A stretch of DNA of 64,000 nt, taken from NCBI GenBank assembly GCA_949300025.1, contig CASGCS010000005.1, positions 1 to 64,000 of the forward strand, in the 5' to 3' direction. This document shows positions 43,277-52,553 of this stretch, piece by piece. The stretch comes from an uncultured bacterium (GTDB taxonomy: Bacteria > Bacteroidota > Bacteroidia > Bacteroidales > UBA932). How positions within the stretch are numbered: position 1 is the first letter of the stretch; each line of letters starts with the position of its first letter. Position numbers and translations under genes: made by a program. Below the pieces are notes generated by a model. The model was not told where the DNA came from, did not search any database, and saw only the letters and a program-made list of their open reading frames with translations.

Positions 43277-44426
43277 CGGAGCGCCCGTAAAAAACGGATA
43301 TGTGGTTGTGGATGACAACGGCACCGTTGTGGAGACAGGCGCTCTCGAGAAAGAGTGTGCCGACACGGAATTTTACAACGGGATACTTGTTCCCGGTTTT
43401 GTAAATGCACATTGCCACAGCGAACTCTCTTATCTTAAAGGCTATTTCAGACAGGCGACAGGCATGAGCGGATTCATAGACCAGATAAACGAACTGAGGA
43501 ATGTGGCTCCCAGGGAGGAGAGAATCGGGAAAATAAGGGAGGCTTTCGAGCAGATGTACAGCGAGGGAGTCAGTGCAATGGCCGACATATGCAACTGCGA
43601 TGAAAGTTTTGAAATAAAGGCGGGCTCACCGCTGCAAACGGTAAGTTTCATAGAACTTTTCGGGACAGACCCGAAAGAGGCGGGAGAGATTGTCGAAGGA
43701 GGGAAAAGACTTCGCGACAAGGCAAAAGAGATGGGATTGAAGGCTGCTGTTACCCCTCACGCCTGTTACACCATGAGCCCCGAACTGTTGGAAATGGCAT
43801 CGGAAGAGGGGTTGAAAGATGGAACCATATCTTACCATTCGCAAGAGAGTTTTCAGGAAGAGGAACTGCTTGTCAGCGGAACGGGAGCGCTGGCTGAGAA
43901 CTACAGGGGCCGCGGGCTGCCCACCCCGCCTGTAACCGGAGATTCCGCACTTTTGTATTTCATTGAAAGGCTGCTCACCTTTGCCAAGGCGCCTGTAGAA
44001 GGCAGAATACTGCTCATACACAATGTGGCTACCAACCAGAAGAGCATAGAGAGGGCGCTCGCCGCTCTAAAGGAGCCGTACTGGGTGCTGTGTCCGCTGT
44101 CAAACATATTTATACACAGGCAACTGCCGCCGGTGGAAATGATGGTTGAAAACAACCTGAAACTCTGTATCGGCACAGACAGTCTGTCGAGCAACACAGT
44201 GCTTTCCATTGTGGAAGAGATGAAATGCCTGCAGAAGAACTTCAGCCGGATTACCTTGCCGCAGATGGTTGAATGGGCGACACTCAACGGAGCAAGGGCA
44301 TTGGGAATGGAAAAGAGACTGGGCTCCATCGAGAAAGGGAAACAGCCCGGCATTGTCTTGATTGACAACATAGACTGGAACAATTTCGCTCTCACCGGGG
44401 AGAGCAGGTCAAGAAGATTGGTTTAA
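43239..44426 (+). CDS. Amidohydrolase family protein (chlorohydrolase/deaminase-like)
   Basis: 395 residues from ATG 43239, MRKISANYLFPVNGAPVKNG. The metal site is typical of the ATZ/TRZ and deaminase branch: VNAHCHSELSYLKG (HxH), VTPHACYTMS, ISYHSQES, and GTDSLSSN (metal Asp) near residue 312. The HCHxELS form resembles enzymes labelled aminofutalosine deaminase or S-adenosylhomocysteine deaminase; the true substrate is unknown. Overlaps the DUF4296 gene by 38 bases in another frame; a radical SAM gene begins 10 bases after the stop. Confidence 0.82.
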   Translation: MRKISANYLFPVNGAPVKNGYVVVDDNGTVVETGALEKECADTEFYNGILVPGFVNAHCHSELSYLKGYFRQATGMSGFIDQINELRNVAPREERIGKIREAFEQMYSEGVSAMADICNCDESFEIKAGSPLQTVSFIELFGTDPKEAGEIVEGGKRLRDKAKEMGLKAAVTPHACYTMSPELLEMASEEGLKDGTISYHSQESFQEEELLVSGTGALAENYRGRGLPTPPVTGDSALLYFIERLLTFAKAPVEGRILLIHNVATNQKSIERALAALKEPYWVLCPLSNIFIHRQLPPVEMMVENNLKLCIGTDSLSSNTVLSIVEEMKCLQKNFSRITLPQMVEWATLNGARALGMEKRLGSIEKGKQPGIVLIDNIDWNNFALTGESRSRRLV

Positions 44427-44436
44427 CACACAAGAT

Positions 44437-45213
44437 ATGTCTACGATTCTTTACAAACATATTGTCTTCGGCCCTATCAAAAGCCGGAGACTTGGAAATT
44501 CACTCGGAGTGAACCTGCTGCCCAGATTTGGCAAATGGTGCTCATTCGACTGCATCTACTGCGAATGCGGATGGAACAGGGACGGAAGGGAAGACACTGT
44601 GCTCCCCACAGCAGAGGAGGTTCGCACAGCATTGGAATACAGGCTGAAGGAACTCAAGGCAGACAATATTCCAATAGACACGATTACATTTTCAGGAAAC
44701 GGCGAACCGACCTTGCATCCCGATTTCGAACAGATTATAGATTTTACTCTCGCCTTGAGAGACGAACTCTACAGGGAAGCGGTGGTTTCGGTTCTGACCA
44801 ATGCCTCGCAGACAGGAAAGGAGAGTGTACGGAGGGCGTTGATGAAAGTAGACAATCCCATTCTGAAAATCGACTCTGCAATAGAGGAGATGGTAAATGC
44901 CATAGACCGTCCGAACGAGGAATATTCACTGCAGAAGACTGTTGAAAACATAAAGCTCTTCAAGGGGGAGTTCATTCTGCAGACCATGTTTCTCAAAGGG
45001 ATAGTTGACGGTAAAGAGATAGACTGCACCGCTCCTGAACACTGCCGGAAGTGGGTTGAACTGGTAGAAGAACTCTCGCCCAGAGAGGTTATGATGTATA
45101 CCCTTGACAGGGAAACGCCTGCACAGGGGTTGCAGAAAGTCAGCGTGGAGCAGATGCGCTCCATTGCGGAACCGTTAATGAAAAAAGGAATCAAGGTACA
45201 GATAAGAGGCTGA
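44437..45213 (+). CDS. Radical SAM protein
   Basis: 258 residues. Iron-sulfur motif C-x3-C-x2-C in WCSFDCIYCECGW near residues 30-42, followed by DTITFSGNGEPTLHPDFEQII (SAM-binding GNGEP) and VLTNASQT. The family start GPIKSRRLGNSLGVNLLP is shared with a widespread group of small radical SAM proteins of unknown reaction. No extra cluster motif is seen. Two bases separate it from dtd, so it is cotranscribed with dtd and deoC. Confidence 0.88.
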   Translation: MSTILYKHIVFGPIKSRRLGNSLGVNLLPRFGKWCSFDCIYCECGWNRDGREDTVLPTAEEVRTALEYRLKELKADNIPIDTITFSGNGEPTLHPDFEQIIDFTLALRDELYREAVVSVLTNASQTGKESVRRALMKVDNPILKIDSAIEEMVNAIDRPNEEYSLQKTVENIKLFKGEFILQTMFLKGIVDGKEIDCTAPEHCRKWVELVEELSPREVMMYTLDRETPAQGLQKVSVEQMRSIAEPLMKKGIKVQIRG

Positions 45214-45215
45214 AG

Positions 45216-45668
45216 ATGAGATTGGTTATACAAAGAGTCTCGCAGGCCGCCGTAGAAATAGAGGGCAAAGTCCACGGCGCCATAGGAAGCGGCCTTATGA
45301 TTTTGGCCGGCATAGAGGAGAGCGACGGCAGAGAAGACATAGAATGGCTTGCAAAAAAATGCGCAAATCTGCGTATATTTGACGATGAAAACGGCGTAAT
45401 GAACCGTTCGCTGCTGGAGACCGGAGGCGACATCCTGCTTATAAGCCAGTTTACGCTCCATGCCATGACAGCGAAGGGCAACAGACCGTCATATATAAGA
45501 GCTGCCAAACCGCAGACGGCAATACCCGTATACAATGAGTTCATTGCCGCACTGGAGGGGTGGCTCAACAAAAAGATAGCAACCGGCATATTCGGAGCAG
45601 ACATGAAAGTGACGCTCACAAACGACGGCCCGGTAACAATCATCATCGATTCAAAGAGAAGAGAATAA
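45216..45668 (+). CDS. dtd: D-aminoacyl-tRNA deacylase
   Basis: Hydrolyses D-amino acids (and glycine on tRNA-Ala) from mischarged tRNA. 150 residues: MRLVIQRVSQAAVEIEG, LISQFTLHAMTAKGNRPSY (SQxT motif; the second motif's usual NxGPxT appears as TNDGPVTIIID), and FGADMKVTLTNDGPVT with the cross-subunit GP motif. Stop and deoC start are one base apart. Confidence 0.96.
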   Translation: MRLVIQRVSQAAVEIEGKVHGAIGSGLMILAGIEESDGREDIEWLAKKCANLRIFDDENGVMNRSLLETGGDILLISQFTLHAMTAKGNRPSYIRAAKPQTAIPVYNEFIAALEGWLNKKIATGIFGADMKVTLTNDGPVTIIIDSKRRE

Positions 45669-45669
45669 C

Positions 45670-46539
45670 ATGAAACAGATTTTGGAAAAATATGGATACG
45701 CTCCGGACATGGAGGCTATTGACAGAATTCTGACACTGGTACAAAACAACCTCGGCTCTTATGAGAGCGCCGAAAATCTTGCAGCCTGCATGGGGCTTAT
45801 AGATCTCACCTCGCTCAACAGCACCGACACAGAGGCAAAGATTGCCGGCATGACCCAAAAGGTGAACGGGGTCAAGAGCAGTTTTCCGGAGTATCCGGCC
45901 CCTGCGGCAATTTGCGTTTATCCCAACTTTGCAGAGTGTGTAAAGAAGAACCTCACTCTGCACAATGTAAAGGTGGCTGCGGTTGCAGGAGCATTTCCCC
46001 ACTCCCAGAGTTTTGACCGGGTGAAGCAACTGGAGTGCAAGATGGCCGCAGAGAGCGGTGCAGACGAAATAGACATTGTGCTGCCGCTCCACCTTTTCCT
46101 TGCAGGAGAATATGCTGAGACAGCAGAGCGCATAAGAGAGATAAAGGAGATTCTGCAGGAGAAAAAACTGAAGGTCATACTTGAAACCGGAGTGCTTGCC
46201 TCGCCTACAGCAATTGCAGCGGCATCGTTTCTGGCAATGGAGGCAGGAGCAGATTTCATAAAGACCTCTACCGGGAAACTCGAGCCTGCCGCAACACCGA
46301 TGGCCGCCATCATTATGTGCGACGCCATAAAGAGATATTACATCCAGTGCGGCAGAAAAGTGGGCTTCAAGGCTGCCGGAGGCATGACGGCGACAAAAGA
46401 CGCACTCTGCTACTACTCCATTGTAGATACCATCCTCGGCAAGGAATGGCTGAACAAAGAGTATTTCAGGCTTGGAACCAGCCGGCTTGCCAATGCAATT
46501 CTATCGGAACTGGAAAAGAAGACCGTAAACTACTATTGA
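45670..46539 (+). CDS. deoC: Deoxyribose-phosphate aldolase
   Basis: Splits 2-deoxyribose 5-phosphate to glyceraldehyde 3-phosphate and acetaldehyde. 289 residues, the longer class. IDLTSLNSTDTEAKI, VAAVAGAFPHSQSF, ADEIDIVLPLHLFLAGEY, KVILETGVLAS, ADFIKTSTGK (Schiff-base Lys) and VGFKAAGGM (second Lys). Together with dtd and the amidohydrolase it suggests a turnover set, but only the linkage supports that. Confidence 0.96.
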   Translation: MKQILEKYGYAPDMEAIDRILTLVQNNLGSYESAENLAACMGLIDLTSLNSTDTEAKIAGMTQKVNGVKSSFPEYPAPAAICVYPNFAECVKKNLTLHNVKVAAVAGAFPHSQSFDRVKQLECKMAAESGADEIDIVLPLHLFLAGEYAETAERIREIKEILQEKKLKVILETGVLASPTAIAAASFLAMEAGADFIKTSTGKLEPAATPMAAIIMCDAIKRYYIQCGRKVGFKAAGGMTATKDALCYYSIVDTILGKEWLNKEYFRLGTSRLANAILSELEKKTVNYY

Positions 46540-46560
46540 TAAAGGAGCGCGGCAGGAGTC

Positions 46561-49041
46561 TTATCGCAACTGCGCTCCAAACTCCTGCGCGAACTTCTGC
46601 AGCAACTTCTCCATGACAGACTCTACGACCTTGTCGGTAAGAGTCTTTTCATTGTCTTGAAGTACAAAGCTTACGGCATACTGCTTTTTGCCCTCCGGGA
46701 TCTTGTCTCCGGTGTATACGTCGAAGAGAGCAACACTCTTGAGCAATTTTTTCTCGGTTGCAAATGCACATTTGCGAATCTGTGCGAAAGAGACATCTGC
46801 ATCGAGCAAAAGGGCCAGATCTCTTCTGACTTCGGGATATTTTGGCAGTTCCCTGTACTGAATCCTGTTCTTGGCAACAAGCTTGAGCAACAGGTTCCAG
46901 TTTATTTCAGCGGCATAGACCGCCTGCTTTATGCCAAACTCCTTCAGTCTTTTTGCAGAGACCGTTCCCACCACCGCAAGAGTTTTGGAATTTACCTTAT
47001 AGGTCAGCCCTTCGGCAAAAAGATCCGCCGGAGCTGCCTCGTACTCCAAATCTGCAATATCTACAGAGAATTTCTTCAGGAGCAGTTCCAGATACCCCTT
47101 GAGGGTAAAGAAATCTCCGCCGGCCGTCTTGTTGTGCCAGTATTTGCTGCCGGGGCCGCTTATGAAGAGTGCAAAATGCTGCTCTTCGCTGTAATGTTTC
47201 AATTCTGCATTGAAATGCTCAGGCTTGACTTCGGGTTCGCGGTATTCGGCATTATATGAATAGACATTACCTATCTCAAAGAGTTTCAAATCGTTCGACT
47301 GCCGGTTTATATTATGCGCAACTACTTCCAGTCCATTGAAAATAAGGGTCTGCCTCATACAGTTCAAATCTGAACTGAGCGGGTTGAGCAGCATTACGCA
47401 TTTCTGCTGCGGGTAGGTTGTGAGATCTGCATAATATTCGCTTCTGGTAAGAGAGTTGTTCATAATCTCCATGAAACCGTTGGCGGCCATGAATTCCGAA
47501 GCCAGCATTCTTACACGCTCAGGGTCGGGTTTCTGAGTGGTATTTACAGAAATCGTGACTCTCGGCGGTATCTCCACATTGTCGTACCCGTATATTCTCA
47601 GCACATCCTCCACCACATCGCACTCCCTGTAAACATCCACCCTGTATGCAGGCACTGCAACCACAGCTCCTTCGGGAGTCTCGCTTAAAATCTCCATATC
47701 AAGATAGGTAAGGATATTCCTTATGGTGTCATGCCCTATCTTCTTTCCTATTAGGCTTTCCATTCTCCCGTAAGAAAGTTCCACAATCTTTTTCTCCAGC
47801 GGTGCAGACTGCACGTCTATTATATCTCCGACTATGGAACCTCCTCCATACTCCTGTATCAGCATTGCTGCCCTCTTGATTGCGTAATCTGTAATCATGG
47901 GATCGCAGCCTCGTTCATATCTGAAAGAAGCCTCCGTCTTGAGAGCATGTCTCTTGGAGGTTTTTCTTATACAAACCGGATTGAAGTATGCACTCTCGAG
48001 AAATACGTTTGCCGTTTGCCCGGTAACTCCGCTTTCAAGACCTCCGAACACTCCGGCAATGCACATCGGAGCCTTTGTATTGCATATCATCAAATCATCT
48101 TTGGAAAGTGTCCTCTCAACACCGTCGAGCGTAGTGAACTTGCTTTGGTCATCTGCAAAGCGCACCACAACCTTGCCGCCCTCTATCTTGTCGGCGTCGA
48201 AAGCATGCATGGGCTGCCCCATCTCCATAAGTATGAAGTTGGTTACGTCTACGACAAGATTTATGGGACGCTGGCCTACCGAGAGAAGTCTCTTTTTCAT
48301 CCACGCGGGAGATTCGCCCACCTTTACGCCCCTTATTGTAAGACCGGTGTATCTGGGCGCACCCTCCTTTGCCACGACATCTATGCCGATTGCGCCCTCT
48401 TTGCCGCCCGACAGGCTGAATCCCTCCACGGAAGGGAGTCTGAGTTGGCCTCCCAGACCGTTCAGCTTAAGGTACGCGCTAAGGTCCCTGGCTACGCCTA
48501 TATGGGATGCTGCATCTATTCTGTTGGGGGTCAAGCCTATGCCAAAAACAGTATCGCTTTCCAGCTTGAAATACTCCTTTGCAGGGGTTCCCACTGCCGC
48601 ATCATCAGGCAAGACCATTATGCCTTCGTGATCTGTCCCCACACCCAGTTCATCCTCGGCACAGAGCATTCCGAAACTTTCCACCCCTCTTATCTTCGAT
48701 TTCTTTATCTTCACCTCTTCTCCGTTTGAGAAGTGGAGTTTTGTATTTATTGTCGCCAGCATTACCTTCTGTCCTGCCGCCACATTGGGGGCACCGCAAA
48801 CAACCTGCAAAGGCTCGCCCGCTCCTGCGTCCACCTTTGTTACATGGAGATGGTCTGAATCGGGATGGTCCTTGCACTCAAGCACCTCAGCCACCACTAC
48901 GCCCTGCAGCCCGCCGGGAATCTCCTCTCTCTCTTCCATTGTCTCGACTTCCAGCCCTATGGAGTTCAATATCTTCGCAACCTCCGCAGGAGTCAAGTCA
49001 AAATCTACATATTCACGCAACCAATTATACGATATATCCAT
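46561..49041 (-). CDS. pheT: Phenylalanine--tRNA ligase beta subunit
   Basis: 826 residues. Starts MDISYNWLREYVDFDLTPAEVA, then the tRNA-binding (EMAP-like) domain with VVVAEVLECKDHPDSDHLHV, B3/B4 editing domain with GLTPNRIDAASHIGVARDLSAYL and VVDVTNFILMEMGQPMHAFD, B5 domain and the C-terminal FDX anticodon domain (YPEVRRDLALLLD, SVALFDVYTG). The alpha subunit gene pheS is not in the window. Converges on deoC. Confidence 0.97.
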   Translation of the reverse strand: MDISYNWLREYVDFDLTPAEVAKILNSIGLEVETMEEREEIPGGLQGVVVAEVLECKDHPDSDHLHVTKVDAGAGEPLQVVCGAPNVAAGQKVMLATINTKLHFSNGEEVKIKKSKIRGVESFGMLCAEDELGVGTDHEGIMVLPDDAAVGTPAKEYFKLESDTVFGIGLTPNRIDAASHIGVARDLSAYLKLNGLGGQLRLPSVEGFSLSGGKEGAIGIDVVAKEGAPRYTGLTIRGVKVGESPAWMKKRLLSVGQRPINLVVDVTNFILMEMGQPMHAFDADKIEGGKVVVRFADDQSKFTTLDGVERTLSKDDLMICNTKAPMCIAGVFGGLESGVTGQTANVFLESAYFNPVCIRKTSKRHALKTEASFRYERGCDPMITDYAIKRAAMLIQEYGGGSIVGDIIDVQSAPLEKKIVELSYGRMESLIGKKIGHDTIRNILTYLDMEILSETPEGAVVAVPAYRVDVYRECDVVEDVLRIYGYDNVEIPPRVTISVNTTQKPDPERVRMLASEFMAANGFMEIMNNSLTRSEYYADLTTYPQQKCVMLLNPLSSDLNCMRQTLIFNGLEVVAHNINRQSNDLKLFEIGNVYSYNAEYREPEVKPEHFNAELKHYSEEQHFALFISGPGSKYWHNKTAGGDFFTLKGYLELLLKKFSVDIADLEYEAAPADLFAEGLTYKVNSKTLAVVGTVSAKRLKEFGIKQAVYAAEINWNLLLKLVAKNRIQYRELPKYPEVRRDLALLLDADVSFAQIRKCAFATEKKLLKSVALFDVYTGDKIPEGKKQYAVSFVLQDNEKTLTDKVVESVMEKLLQKFAQEFGAQLR

Positions 49042-49073
49042 ATCCGCAAATATTTAACTGAACTAACTATATT

Positions 49074-50039
49074 CTATTTTCTAAATAACGAAGCTACAAA
49101 ATCACGCTTGTCGAAAATCTGCAAATCCTCTATCTTCTCCCCCACTCCTATAAACTTGACAGGAATCTTGAACTGGTCCACTATCCCTATGACAACTCCT
49201 CCCTTTGCAGTTCCGTCGAGTTTGGTAACGGCCAGTGCTGTAACATCTGTAGCTTTGGAAAACTCCTTGGCCTGCTGATAGGCATTCTGCCCGGTGGAGC
49301 CGTCTATGACCAGCAAGACCTCATGAGGCGCATCCGGAACAACCTTGCGCATGACATTCCTGATTTTGGTAAGTTCATTCATAAGGTTTATCTTGTTATG
49401 CAGCCTGCCGGCCGTATCTATGAGCACTACGTCAGCCTCCTGCGCCACTGCCGACTTGAGCGTGTCATAGGCGACAGAGGCAGGGTCCGCCCCCATCTGC
49501 TGCTTCACTACAGGCACGCCGGCCCTTTCGCCCCAGATTACAAGCTGGTCTACGGCAGCTGCCCTGAAAGTGTCCGCAGCACCGAGCACGACACTCTTTC
49601 CCGAGGCCTTGAGCCTTGCGGCAAGTTTCCCTATCGTGGTAGTCTTGCCTGCACCGTTCACGCCTACGACCATTATGACATACGGTTTTTTTGAAAAATC
49701 GAAAATCTGAGGCTGTCCCTCTTCATGCTCATCGGAGATGTTGAGCAACTTTTCTATTTCGCTTCTGAGAATCGAGTAAAGTTCATCTGTATTCATGAAC
49801 TTGTCTCTGGCCACACGCTCCTCGAGATTCTCTATAATCTTGAGTGTGGTATCCACTCCTATATCCGATGCCACCAATGCTTCCTCTATTGCATCGAGCA
49901 CATCGGCATCGACCTTGGACTTGCCGACTATCGCACGGGAAATCTTATCGAAAATTCCTGTTTTGGTCTTTTGCAAACCTTTATCGAGCGAGCTCTGCTC
50001 CTCGACGCTTTTCTTTCCGAACAATCCAAAAAATGCCAT
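49074..50039 (-). CDS. ftsY: Signal recognition particle receptor FtsY
   Basis: GTPase docking SRP-bound ribosomes at the membrane. 321 residues: short N-terminus, NG domain with GVNGAGKTTTIGKLAARL (G1), DTFRAAAVDQL, DVVLIDTAGRLHN (G3), VTKLDGTAKGG (G4) and FIGVGEKIEDLQIFDKRDFV. The acidic N-terminal extension of E. coli FtsY is lacking. Own promoter box 23 bases upstream, after a terminator. Confidence 0.97.
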   Translation of the reverse strand: MAFFGLFGKKSVEEQSSLDKGLQKTKTGIFDKISRAIVGKSKVDADVLDAIEEALVASDIGVDTTLKIIENLEERVARDKFMNTDELYSILRSEIEKLLNISDEHEEGQPQIFDFSKKPYVIMVVGVNGAGKTTTIGKLAARLKASGKSVVLGAADTFRAAAVDQLVIWGERAGVPVVKQQMGADPASVAYDTLKSAVAQEADVVLIDTAGRLHNKINLMNELTKIRNVMRKVVPDAPHEVLLVIDGSTGQNAYQQAKEFSKATDVTALAVTKLDGTAKGGVVIGIVDQFKIPVKFIGVGEKIEDLQIFDKRDFVASLFRK

Positions 50040-50062
50040 AGTCTCAAATCAGTTATATCTGG

Positions 50063-50070
50063 CAAATGTA
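50063..50070 (-). promoter_or_regulatory. -7 box TACATTTG for ftsY
   Basis: Perfect TAnnTTTG on the minus strand, 23 bases before the ftsY ATG and just downstream of the preceding terminator's T-run. Confidence 0.5.
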
Positions 50071-50071
50071 C

Positions 50072-50108
50072 AAAAAAAATGAACGCCAAAAGGATTGACG
50101 TTCATTTT
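50072..50108 (-). terminator. Rho-independent terminator after the DUF4295 gene
   Basis: Ten-base stem AAAATGAACG/CGTTCATTTT (50076-50085 with 50099-50108), 13-base loop; on the minus strand an uninterrupted run of T's follows. Closes rpmB-rpmG-DUF4295. Confidence 0.88.
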
Positions 50109-50125
50109 AACTATCTGGAAAAAGA

Positions 50126-50287
50126 TTATTTTTTTGCAAAAAAATCCTTAACTCTGTCTACCTGTACCATTTCTTCGTTAAATATATAAGCGCCGGTCTT
50201 TTCAGATTTGACCATCTTGATACATTTAACCACGTTTCTGAGCTGTGACTTGTCGCCGCTGAATGTTGCTACCGCTTTTTTTGCCAT
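50126..50287 (-). CDS. DUF4295 small basic protein
   Basis: 53 residues, MAKKAVATFSGDKSQLRNVV to VKDFFAKK, read from the raw sequence. Matches DUF4295, a conserved short protein that follows L28 and L33 in Bacteroidota. Basic and probably ribosome- or RNA-associated by location; function not known. It starts 19 bases after rpmG ends and is followed by a terminator. Confidence 0.85.
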   Translation of the reverse strand: MAKKAVATFSGDKSQLRNVVKCIKMVKSEKTGAYIFNEEMVQVDRVKDFFAKK

Positions 50288-50306
50288 TGTACAATAATTT
50301 TAACAG

Positions 50307-50489
50307 TTATTTAATCTCGCGGTGTAAAGTAACCTTCTTCAAAAAAGGATTGTACTTTCTGCGCTCTAATCTCTGTGTTGTGTTTTTCTTGTTCTTTGTA
50401 GTAATATACCTCGATATGCCGGGTACACCACTCTCCCTTTGTTCTGTACACTCCAGAATCACCTGGACTCTATTACCTTTCTTTGCCAT
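50307..50489 (-). CDS. rpmG: Ribosomal protein L33
   Basis: 60 residues: [54 protein letters not shown]. The zinc-binding cysteines of the Cys+ form are missing apart from C14, so this is the zinc-free type. Between rpmB (12 bases) and DUF4295. Confidence 0.97.
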   Translation of the reverse strand: MAKKGNRVQVILECTEQRESGVPGISRYITTKNKKNTTQRLERRKYNPFLKKVTLHREIK

Positions 50490-50501
50490 ATCTCAATATA
50501 T

Positions 50502-50744
50502 TTATACGTATTCTATAATTCCTCTTTCCTCTGCCTTCTTGAGAGAAGCAGCCAGACCGTTCTTGCAGATGTTGCGTATGCCTGCAGCCGAAACCTTCAA
50601 CGTTATGAACCTCTGCTCCTCTTCAGACCAGAACTTCTTCACTTTGAGGTTGGGGGCAAATTCACGTTTTGTGCGGCGCTTTGAATGGGAAACGTTGTTT
50701 CCAATCATTCTTCCTTTTCCGGTAATTTGACAAACTCTCGCCAT
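50502..50744 (-). CDS. rpmB: Ribosomal protein L28
   Basis: 80 residues: ARVCQITGKGRMIGNNVSHS, KRRTKREFAPNLKVKKFW, VSAAGIRNICKNGL. First gene of rpmB-rpmG-DUF4295. A near-consensus GATATTTG lies about 36 bases upstream on the minus strand. Confidence 0.97.
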   Translation of the reverse strand: MARVCQITGKGRMIGNNVSHSKRRTKREFAPNLKVKKFWSEEEQRFITLKVSAAGIRNICKNGLAASLKKAEERGIIEYV

Positions 50745-50820
50745 AATATACTGTTTTTTATCTATTCAAATTTTTGAGGTTGCAAATATCACTTTTTTTT
50801 TTCTAATATACAAATGTTTT

Positions 50821-52170
50821 TTACACAAGGTCGAAGATTCTTCCCCAGCGAATATTGAACGGAAACGACTTGTTCTTGTCAAGGGAGAGCCATATCATTA
50901 CAGGCGTCCCCACGATATGGTCTTCCGGAACGAAACCCCAGTAGCGCGAATCCGACGAGTGGTGCCGGTTGTCGCCCATCATGAAATAATAGTCTTGTCT
51001 GAAGGTATACTCACTGCAGGGCTGACCGTTGATTATTATCTGTCCGTCAACAACTTCAAGAGTATTGTCTTCATATACCGATATTATTCTCCTGTAGAGC
51101 GGCAGGTTCTCGAGCGAAAGAGAGACTGTCGCCCCCTTTGCAGGAATCCACAGCGGACCGTAATTGTCGCGGGTCCACTTGAAATCTGCGCTGAAAGGGA
51201 AGAGGGTAATGTGCGAATCCGGATAATCGGGAGGATATATGTCTATATTCTCTCTGATTTCAACTACTACAGGCAGTTTTTCTATCTGCTCCAGCTCGCT
51301 TGAGGTGAGCGTCATCTCAGGATAACCCGGAAGAGCCGAGTCGAAGTAGAGCCCGCTGTAGTCGAGGCCTATATTTTCCAGAATCTTCGAATTTATGGAA
51401 GAACCGTTCGTATAGACGGTATAGGTGCTCTGGATACCGTCGAACCGAGGCTGCTGTACCCCGTTCACGTAAACCGTTCCGTTAATCACGCTCAGCGTGT
51501 CTCCCGGTATTGCCACGCATCTTTTGACATAATTGTCTTTTTTATCGTCGGGACGGACTATCACAGGACCGTACATGCGCTGCGTGTACTCCCTGTTGTT
51601 GTCGTTGATTCTGACAATCTGATAGTAGTCGTCTTGCGGCAACGCCTTGAGAACGGTATCTCCGTGAGGAAATCCGAAGACCACAATATCGTTTCTCTTT
51701 ACCTTGCCAAACCCCTTGAGCCTGCGATAGTCATTCTGGATTGCGGTAGAGTACGACTCGCCGCCGACTATCGGCATGACATTGTGCACCAACGGGAATG
51801 AAAGAGGTGTCTGAGGAACTTTGGGACCATAGTTGAGTTTGCTTACAAAAAGGTAGTCTCCCACAAGCAGGGATTTTTCCATTGAGCCTGTCGGAATCGT
51901 ATAGGCCTCGATAAAGAACATTCTTATGAATGTAGCCGCCACCAAAGCGAACACGATTGCATCTACCCACTCTACCCAGGCCTTGACCTTGCCGTCGGCC
52001 CTCTTTTTTCTCCAGAAGGCCCATTTGACCTTCTTTGTTATGTAGAGGTCAAAAATGACGGCTTCGCCTATAAGCCACCAGTAGTTGCCCAGCCATATAA
52101 CCCAGGCAAGATAGAGGAGCGACCAGACGGCAAACTTGAACCACTTGTTATGTAAGAATCCGGATTTCAA
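50821..52170 (-). CDS. lepB: Signal peptidase I, long form
   Basis: 449 residues, much longer than most. Two or three N-terminal membrane helices (WSLLYLAWVIWLGNYWWLIGEA; VDAIVFALVAATFIRMFFIEA), then catalytic Ser in YTIPTGSMEKSLLVGDYLF and catalytic Lys in DNYVKRCVAIPGDTLSV, with box E GDNRHHSSDSRYWGFVPEDHIVG near the end. About 180 residues are inserted between the last two boxes. The only in-frame start is a TTG at 52170; a stop lies five codons upstream. Follows rplT by 23 bases. Confidence 0.93.
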   Translation of the reverse strand: MKSGFLHNKWFKFAVWSLLYLAWVIWLGNYWWLIGEAVIFDLYITKKVKWAFWRKKRADGKVKAWVEWVDAIVFALVAATFIRMFFIEAYTIPTGSMEKSLLVGDYLFVSKLNYGPKVPQTPLSFPLVHNVMPIVGGESYSTAIQNDYRRLKGFGKVKRNDIVVFGFPHGDTVLKALPQDDYYQIVRINDNNREYTQRMYGPVIVRPDDKKDNYVKRCVAIPGDTLSVINGTVYVNGVQQPRFDGIQSTYTVYTNGSSINSKILENIGLDYSGLYFDSALPGYPEMTLTSSELEQIEKLPVVVEIRENIDIYPPDYPDSHITLFPFSADFKWTRDNYGPLWIPAKGATVSLSLENLPLYRRIISVYEDNTLEVVDGQIIINGQPCSEYTFRQDYYFMMGDNRHHSSDSRYWGFVPEDHIVGTPVMIWLSLDKNKSFPFNIRWGRIFDLV

Positions 52171-52193
52171 AGGGAAAAACCTTTAAAATGCAA

Positions 52194-52538
52194 CTATTTA
52201 ACGGAATTTATAATTGCCTCGAAAGCCTGCGGATTGTTCATCGCCAAATCTGCAAGCACCTTTCTGTTGAGACCTATGTTGCTCTTTGCGAGCTTGCCCA
52301 TGAACTGAGAGTAGTTCATGCCGTGAAGGCGTGCTGCAGCGTTGATTCTCTGAATCCACAATGCACGGAACATTCTCTTTTTGGTTTTACGGTCTCTGTA
52401 GGCATATGTAAGACCTTTCTCATAAGTATTCTTGGCAACTGTCCAAACGTTCTTTCTTGCCAAAAAATTACCTTTCGTCTGTTTCAGAATTTTCTTGCGG
52501 CGAGCTCTGGATGCTACCGAATTTACTGATCTTGGCAT
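52194..52538 (-). CDS. rplT: Ribosomal protein L20
   Basis: 114 residues: [77 protein letters not shown]20 represses its own operon in several bacteria. The 77-base gap before it holds a hairpin. Confidence 0.98.
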   Translation of the reverse strand: MPRSVNSVASRARRKKILKQTKGNFLARKNVWTVAKNTYEKGLTYAYRDRKTKKRMFRALWIQRINAAARLHGMNYSQFMGKLAKSNIGLNRKVLADLAMNNPQAFEAIINSVK

Positions 52539-52553
52539 AATCTAAAATTTTAT

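Noticed and set aside
46544..46578. GGAGCGC/GCGCTCC inverted repeat between deoC and pheT as a terminator
   Set aside because: The loop is about 20 bases, the stem lies inside the pheT end, and no T-run follows on either strand.
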